Shown here in pieces: positions 60,038-64,000 of a stretch of 64,000 nucleotides of DNA (positions are counted from its first letter, which is position 1; each line of letters starts with the position of its first letter). A program made the translations under genes and the position numbers. Below the pieces are notes generated by a model, which saw only the letters and a list, made by a program, of their open reading frames with translations, made no database searches and had not been told where the DNA came from. The stretch is from an uncultured Tateyamaria sp. (lineage in GTDB: Bacteria; Pseudomonadota; Alphaproteobacteria; Rhodobacterales; Rhodobacteraceae): contig CANMVD010000001.1 in assembly GCA_947501275.1 (NCBI GenBank), positions 1,797,251 through 1,861,250 on the forward strand. Reading direction: 5' to 3'.

Positions 60038-63018
60038 TAGTTGGCCGTCTCAGAATTTGTTCCACTGATACGAAAACGCGTCCAATGTCCCCACTTGGAC
60101 TCCACCGACAGCTGATACCCCATCCTGTGCAGCAACTGCCTTGATATGTGTAAACCCATACCCATCCCGCCGGGTTTCCTAGAAAAGTTCAACTCAAAAA
60201 TGTTCTGCATGTCGATGCTGCTCACGCCAGTTCCGTTGTCTTCGATGCACACATCACTTCCATCCATAAAGATCGTTATTTTCTTCTCGCGGTGCTGTGC
60301 AGCCGAAACCCAATAAATGGCGTTGTCCACTAGGTTTACATACACGGGGTAGACTTCCGCTCTGTATCCATGAACAACGAGCCTCTTAAACTCGTCTGTC
60401 GCTTTAAAGCTGACTTGGTGCCGTTGTAGACGTTGATCGAACAAGCTTGAAACAAAATCAAAGATTTCAAAGCCTTCAATATCTGTAGGTGCGCTCTGTA
60501 GACGCTTATCTAATGGGCTAAAGAGTGCGAGGTAGTTATCAAGGTGGTCGAAGCTTACCCTCATGTCTTCATACAACCTATCGAGGTCAGGGTTGGCATT
60601 CGCCCACGATTTGAGTTGTCGAAACCCGTCCCTCAGCGCACCCGCAGTTTTGCCGAACTCGTGATTGATGGTATTGAGGGCCATGCCGATCTGCGAGAGT
60701 TGAAAGTCAACTTCCTGGCGTTCTCGTAGCGCTTCGTTTTCTTCCTCTAGCGCCTCAGTTATCTCCAACATGCTCGAACCATCTGGTCCAAGAGAGCCGA
60801 GTACCACCTCCAATTGATTGGCTAGCCCCTGCAGCTTGTCGCTTTGCTCTTCAAATGCTTCATCCACTCGTCCCTGTAGGCTCTCGCGTTGTACCGAGAA
60901 GTCTAACTTCTTGTCTCCGCTGGCTTGTATTCTCTCCAAATCAACAAGCACGCTATCAACAACTTTTGAAACGCTTCGAAAGCTTTCTTGCGTAGCCTCA
61001 CGGACATTTTTCGTGAGATCAGTTAGCGTTTCTTCTGTCTGAGTGCGCTGCCTCCGAATGGATTTAACCCTTTCGTCGGTATGTCGCCTGATCGCGGCAT
61101 TTAACCTCAAACCCGGTTTAAGGTTGAGTTTGTTCGTTTGGACAATGTCCTGCACGCGATCTTCGAGCTTCCGTTCGGTGGGGTCTAGAGTCCTCTCATG
61201 AACCCGTTTAACGTCGGCTTGATAAGTTCGCCAATTATTCAGCAATTCCTTATTTAGACCTACTCCCCTCGGCTTTGATAGGACTGTCTGACGTCTTAGC
61301 CCGTCAAGTTTTGCTTTGGCTTCGGCCTCAAATCTGCCCACGGACAGCGCTTTCGCGCTCGCTTCTTTTGAGCTGGCAAGTTCCTTTTCGACTAACTCCT
61401 CAAATTCGTCCAAGACCGTTCTAGCTGCAATTTCGAAGGCTCCGGCATCCACATCCTCAAAATACTTCTCTAAGCTAGCGCTGAACTTTAGCTTCCTTTC
61501 TCTAGACTGTTTCTCTCGTTTTTTCCTTACTTCATCAAGCTTGTTCAGCTCGCTTCTGGTATCGGACCACTCTTCGGAGTATTTTCCTTGCTCAACAAAA
61601 AAGTCAGCCGCCGACTGTATCAGAAAGTTAATTAGTATGCTGCGAAACTGGCGATAGGCTCTGTTCTCCCGAAAGCCTTCTCGCCCGGCTTTCTCCACTA
61701 GCTCGGCGTTGCACGCAGAGCTCAATTCTACAGCTCCCATCATATTTCTGAAGGAGTAGTAGAAGCGGGATGCCTTCTGGGTACGTCTTCTCTCTACATC
61801 CAAGAAATCGTACTCAGTTCCTCCGTATGGTTGAACTCGGATTCCGTCTTTGTAGATGTAGATGCCACCGTGCCGCCGAAGTTTTTGAAAAAGGCGAGCG
61901 TGTTGACCGGGCTCGACTAGCGAGTCCTTTATTTCGGATTGCACAACTGCGATTGAGAAGTTGAACGGTCCACAAGCGGTTGGTCGACCATCCGAGTTCC
62001 TCCAATTAAGAACGTAGTCTATAGGTTCGGTTTGGTAGACACCAACCTTACCTTGAAATTGTCCGAACTCGTCGAAACGACCACTGATATGGTGATCGAC
62101 CTCCCTGAACTCTTCCGGGCTAAAGAAGGCCTTTTCACCGACCCGCTCTACGGGCTCACCGATGTCGACATGGTCTCGGAATTTTGTGGTAATCCTCGGG
62201 CGGACGTGACCCGGTGTCATTGTATTTGTGAATCCAATGAGGTTCTTTTCGAAGCGCGTCGCTCTGTTGTCTTCTTCTCGCGTATCGATGTCATCCTGAA
62301 TTATTTTGTCCGCAGGCTTGATATAGAAATGAGTTCCTGAGCCGCCCCCGGTCAACTGCGGCCCATCCAGATACTCAGAAATCTCCGCCGGATTGACTTG
62401 AAAGGCTTGCATTTCTTTCCGAATTTCAGCAGCGACGTTTTTGTCTATTTTGCTTTCCAACTTCTCAAGACACTGCAGTGAGAGGGATATCATCTGCTCA
62501 ACATCTTGGCCGTTGGGCAGCATTTTCGAGTTGAATTCCTTTAGAGGGATAACAACTTCGTCGAGATCAATTCCAGGAAGCTCAAACATGCCCCAATGAA
62601 TATAGGCCGCCGTCAACGTCTTTGATGGCTTGCCGGCCTCACGAGCGCGGGTGAGAGCCAGAACTTGTTTTCCAATGATGGCAATCGCCAGTCTACCAAT
62701 CCCTTTTTCCCCAAGAATTGGCCGAACTTGCTGACCTTTATCTGGTGGTGGTAGTGACAAAGACGACTTGCTGCCGACTTTGCTGTCTGTTCCTAGGGTA
62801 AGCCAGCGTTCCTCAAAATCCTCGCGTGACATACCCATTCCGTCATCACGCAACACAAATAATCCGTCGTCCCGGAAGTAATCTACTTCTACCGTATTGG
62901 CATAAGCGTCATGCGCGTTCTTAAACAGTTCGCTTATTGCGGTTGAAATACTCGCGATCTGTTGTCGCCCCAAAAGGTCAACGGTTCTTGCTCTAATATT
63001 AAACTTCGCCAATTCCAA
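60037..63018 (-). CDS. Double-GHKL protein: HSP90/MORC-like ATPase joined to a histidine-kinase-like domain
   Basis: The 993-residue protein opens with a GHKL ATPase: N box ELFKNAHDAYA at 30-40, DDGMGM at 58-63, GEKGIGRLA at 103-111, like HSP90, MutL and MORC. A long coiled-coil region spans about residues 480-760. The end has kinase features. NTINHEFGK near residue 784 gives the H box, NLVDNAIYW near 896 the second N box, then DNGTGV and GGMGMGLHI. It starts the operon with the receiver protein. The pair looks like a sensor-kinase and response regulator adapted for conflict or restriction. Confidence 0.82.
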   Translation of the reverse strand: MELAKFNIRARTVDLLGRQQIASISTAISELFKNAHDAYANTVEVDYFRDDGLFVLRDDGMGMSREDFEERWLTLGTDSKVGSKSSLSLPPPDKGQQVRPILGEKGIGRLAIAIIGKQVLALTRAREAGKPSKTLTAAYIHWGMFELPGIDLDEVVIPLKEFNSKMLPNGQDVEQMISLSLQCLEKLESKIDKNVAAEIRKEMQAFQVNPAEISEYLDGPQLTGGGSGTHFYIKPADKIIQDDIDTREEDNRATRFEKNLIGFTNTMTPGHVRPRITTKFRDHVDIGEPVERVGEKAFFSPEEFREVDHHISGRFDEFGQFQGKVGVYQTEPIDYVLNWRNSDGRPTACGPFNFSIAVVQSEIKDSLVEPGQHARLFQKLRRHGGIYIYKDGIRVQPYGGTEYDFLDVERRRTQKASRFYYSFRNMMGAVELSSACNAELVEKAGREGFRENRAYRQFRSILINFLIQSAADFFVEQGKYSEEWSDTRSELNKLDEVRKKREKQSRERKLKFSASLEKYFEDVDAGAFEIAARTVLDEFEELVEKELASSKEASAKALSVGRFEAEAKAKLDGLRRQTVLSKPRGVGLNKELLNNWRTYQADVKRVHERTLDPTERKLEDRVQDIVQTNKLNLKPGLRLNAAIRRHTDERVKSIRRQRTQTEETLTDLTKNVREATQESFRSVSKVVDSVLVDLERIQASGDKKLDFSVQRESLQGRVDEAFEEQSDKLQGLANQLEVVLGSLGPDGSSMLEITEALEEENEALRERQEVDFQLSQIGMALNTINHEFGKTAGALRDGFRQLKSWANANPDLDRLYEDMRVSFDHLDNYLALFSPLDKRLQSAPTDIEGFEIFDFVSSLFDQRLQRHQVSFKATDEFKRLVVHGYRAEVYPVYVNLVDNAIYWVSAAQHREKKITIFMDGSDVCIEDNGTGVSSIDMQNIFELNFSRKPGGMGMGLHISRQLLHRMGYQLSVESKWGHWTRFRISGTNSETAN

Positions 63019-63322
63019 TCACTCCTGCAAAGGAAACTGGCTCGCACACCGAGCCCGCCTGCGCTGTCCCTCTTTGCCTATTTTGTAGGTTTACTGTAGG
63101 GGCTTATGCATCCATTGCAAAGGTTGTGGTACACGATTTTGCCCTCGCTCATCAGCAGTATTTATTGCTCACCTAAGTAATTTGTTTCGCGGCTGTATCA
63201 CATGGGTTGTCCCCAGTGATAGCGCTCATTCCGGCTAGACGGTTTATCAAATGTCGCCACATTTTGACCCTATTGATAAATTATCACAAGTTTTAGGTTC
63301 TAATGATAGAGAGAGGGTTGCA
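63019..63322. promoter_or_regulatory. Promoter region with palindromes upstream of the terminal recombinase
   Basis: TGATAA-A-TTATCA forms a perfect 13-bp palindrome at 63274-63286, and another TTATCA half lies at 63244-63249. These precede the 63323 start by about 40 bp and probably form an operator, possibly for autoregulation. The rest of the 304-bp gap shows no gene. Confidence 0.5.
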
Positions 63323-63955
63323 ATGGAGTACTGGGGTTATGTCAGGGTCAGTGTTGACCGCAAAGCGCAAGCAGCGGGATGGGAAGAGCAAATTCGAACG
63401 CTCAAGACCCTTGGTGTGAAAGACACCAATTTGCATACAGAAGAAGCCAGTACTCGTGACACACGCCCAGTGTTTGAAAACCTTTTGGTCCGTGCAAATC
63501 GAGATGCAACATCGGAACGTCGTATTTGCATAGTCGCGGCAAAGATGGACCGGGCCTTTCGCGACCTTGCCGCCGCTGATGCGGCTATTACCGACCCGAC
63601 AAACCCGAACGTAATTTGGTTGCTGCCCGATCTATCCAAACATCCTCTGGACCCGTCGGACCCAACGCAAATGCTTCTGGTTCGCATGATGGGCGCTGTT
63701 GCACAGTTTGAGCGCGACCGCCTGGCTGAACGCCGGGCATATGGCATCGCGAAAGCAAAACAAGAAGGCAAGTACAAGGGCCGTAAGGCGACCGCGCGTG
63801 CCAAAACAGAAGATGTTCTGGCCTGCCATGCAAGGGGGCTGAAGCCCGCTGAAATTGCCAAAGTGGTCGAGATCGGCGTTGCGAGTGTCTACCGCATCTT
63901 AAGGGACGCTAAGAGATCAACCGTGTCTGACGTCGGCGCCTATGGGTCCATTTAG
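63323..63955 (+). CDS. Small serine recombinase (resolvase family)
   Basis: The 210-residue protein has a resolvase catalytic domain: YVRVSVDRKAQ with the catalytic serine, VAAKMDRAFRDL with the arginine loop, and VAQFERDRLAERRAYGIAKA as E helix. A DNA-binding tail with a helix-turn-helix ends it (KPAEIAKVVEIGVASVYRIL). The ATG at 63323 has GAGAGGG upstream; a further in-frame ATG at 63251 would place the palindromic operator inside the gene, so the later start is favoured. It could act as a resolvase or a local recombinase of the element. Confidence 0.82.
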   Translation: MEYWGYVRVSVDRKAQAAGWEEQIRTLKTLGVKDTNLHTEEASTRDTRPVFENLLVRANRDATSERRICIVAAKMDRAFRDLAAADAAITDPTNPNVIWLLPDLSKHPLDPSDPTQMLLVRMMGAVAQFERDRLAERRAYGIAKAKQEGKYKGRKATARAKTEDVLACHARGLKPAEIAKVVEIGVASVYRILRDAKRSTVSDVGAYGSI

Positions 63956-64000
63956 GGTGATTTGCTAAGAGAGTGTTTGTTGCTCATCGTAGCCACTGAG

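Larger units (their letters stand above)
13405..64000. mobile_element. Integrative mobilizable/conjugative element next to tRNA-Phe, with cargo; right end not seen
   Basis: A large serine recombinase abuts tRNA-Phe. Beyond it lie a coupling ATPase, M15 peptidase, ArdA, ParB-like protein, H-NS-like protein, relaxase-helicase and MobC, mixed with toxin and defence-like genes, an IS and two further serine recombinases. No second copy of the tRNA 3' end was recognised inside the window, so the far end is either outside or has decayed. Nested or stacked elements are possible. Confidence 0.6.

Noticed and set aside
13405..64000. Second copy of the tRNA-Phe 3' end as the far attachment site
   Set aside because: I looked for a repeat of the tRNA 3' end in the gene-free stretches and saw none; the far end may lie outside the window.

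Overview
The window looks like the chromosome of an alphaproteobacterium of the Rhodobacterales (Roseobacter group). The first 13.2 kb is compact, GC-rich and syntenic-looking: argD-argF, a ketopantoate-reductase-like gene, hrpB, meaB, rpmB, a copper-chaperone pair, a sirtuin, an M50 protease, a LysR/hydrolase divergon, and infA-maf-rng-yacG. This assignment rests on protein character and gene order only; no search was run.

A tRNA-Phe gene at 13330-13404 ends the core. A large serine recombinase follows immediately on the opposite strand, and its 3' end runs into the tRNA. From there to the window edge the DNA reads as an integrative, mobilizable or conjugative element loaded with cargo. Backbone genes are scattered through it: the recombinase operon (13341-15300), small element proteins and a TraD/VirD4-like coupling ATPase with a separate membrane partner (15420-18819), a Tat-type M15 peptidase, secreted and membrane proteins (18897-21769), an H-NS-like protein, ArdA antirestriction and a ParB-like protein (39503-43169), a relaxase-helicase with MobC (53653-56783), and a second serine recombinase (63323-63955). 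No full type IV secretion gene set is visible, so the element is mobilizable or its transfer genes lie outside the window.

Cargo falls in three blocks. Block 1 (21.9-39.3 kb) has visibly lower GC. It holds an NB-ARC/WD40 STAND protein resembling Apaf-1 in layout, a small resolvase, a HlyC-like acyltransferase with substituted catalytic residues, a 2202-residue RTX protein starting with a Hint-domain tail, and a 676-residue protein with the front part of a Hint domain. Block 2 (43.5-53.5 kb) holds a tightly coupled metallophosphoesterase / P-loop ATPase / unknown-protein operon, an IS110 element, a DUF4304 protein, and a ParA-like ATPase fused to membrane helices with its small partner. Block 3 (57.3-63.0 kb) holds a C5-cytosine methyltransferase convergent with a two-gene operon of a double-GHKL ATPase/kinase and a receiver-domain protein.

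The best candidates for undescribed biology are the metallophosphoesterase-ATPase operon (43552-47943), the methyltransferase/GHKL/receiver module (57300-63018), the STAND protein and its neighbour (23066-27541), and the catalytically altered HlyC homologue beside the RTX gene (29545-36570). The ardA leader also has a 50-nt-arm inverted repeat that resembles single-strand promoters of conjugative leading regions. All functional claims for cargo genes are inferences from motifs and gene order.
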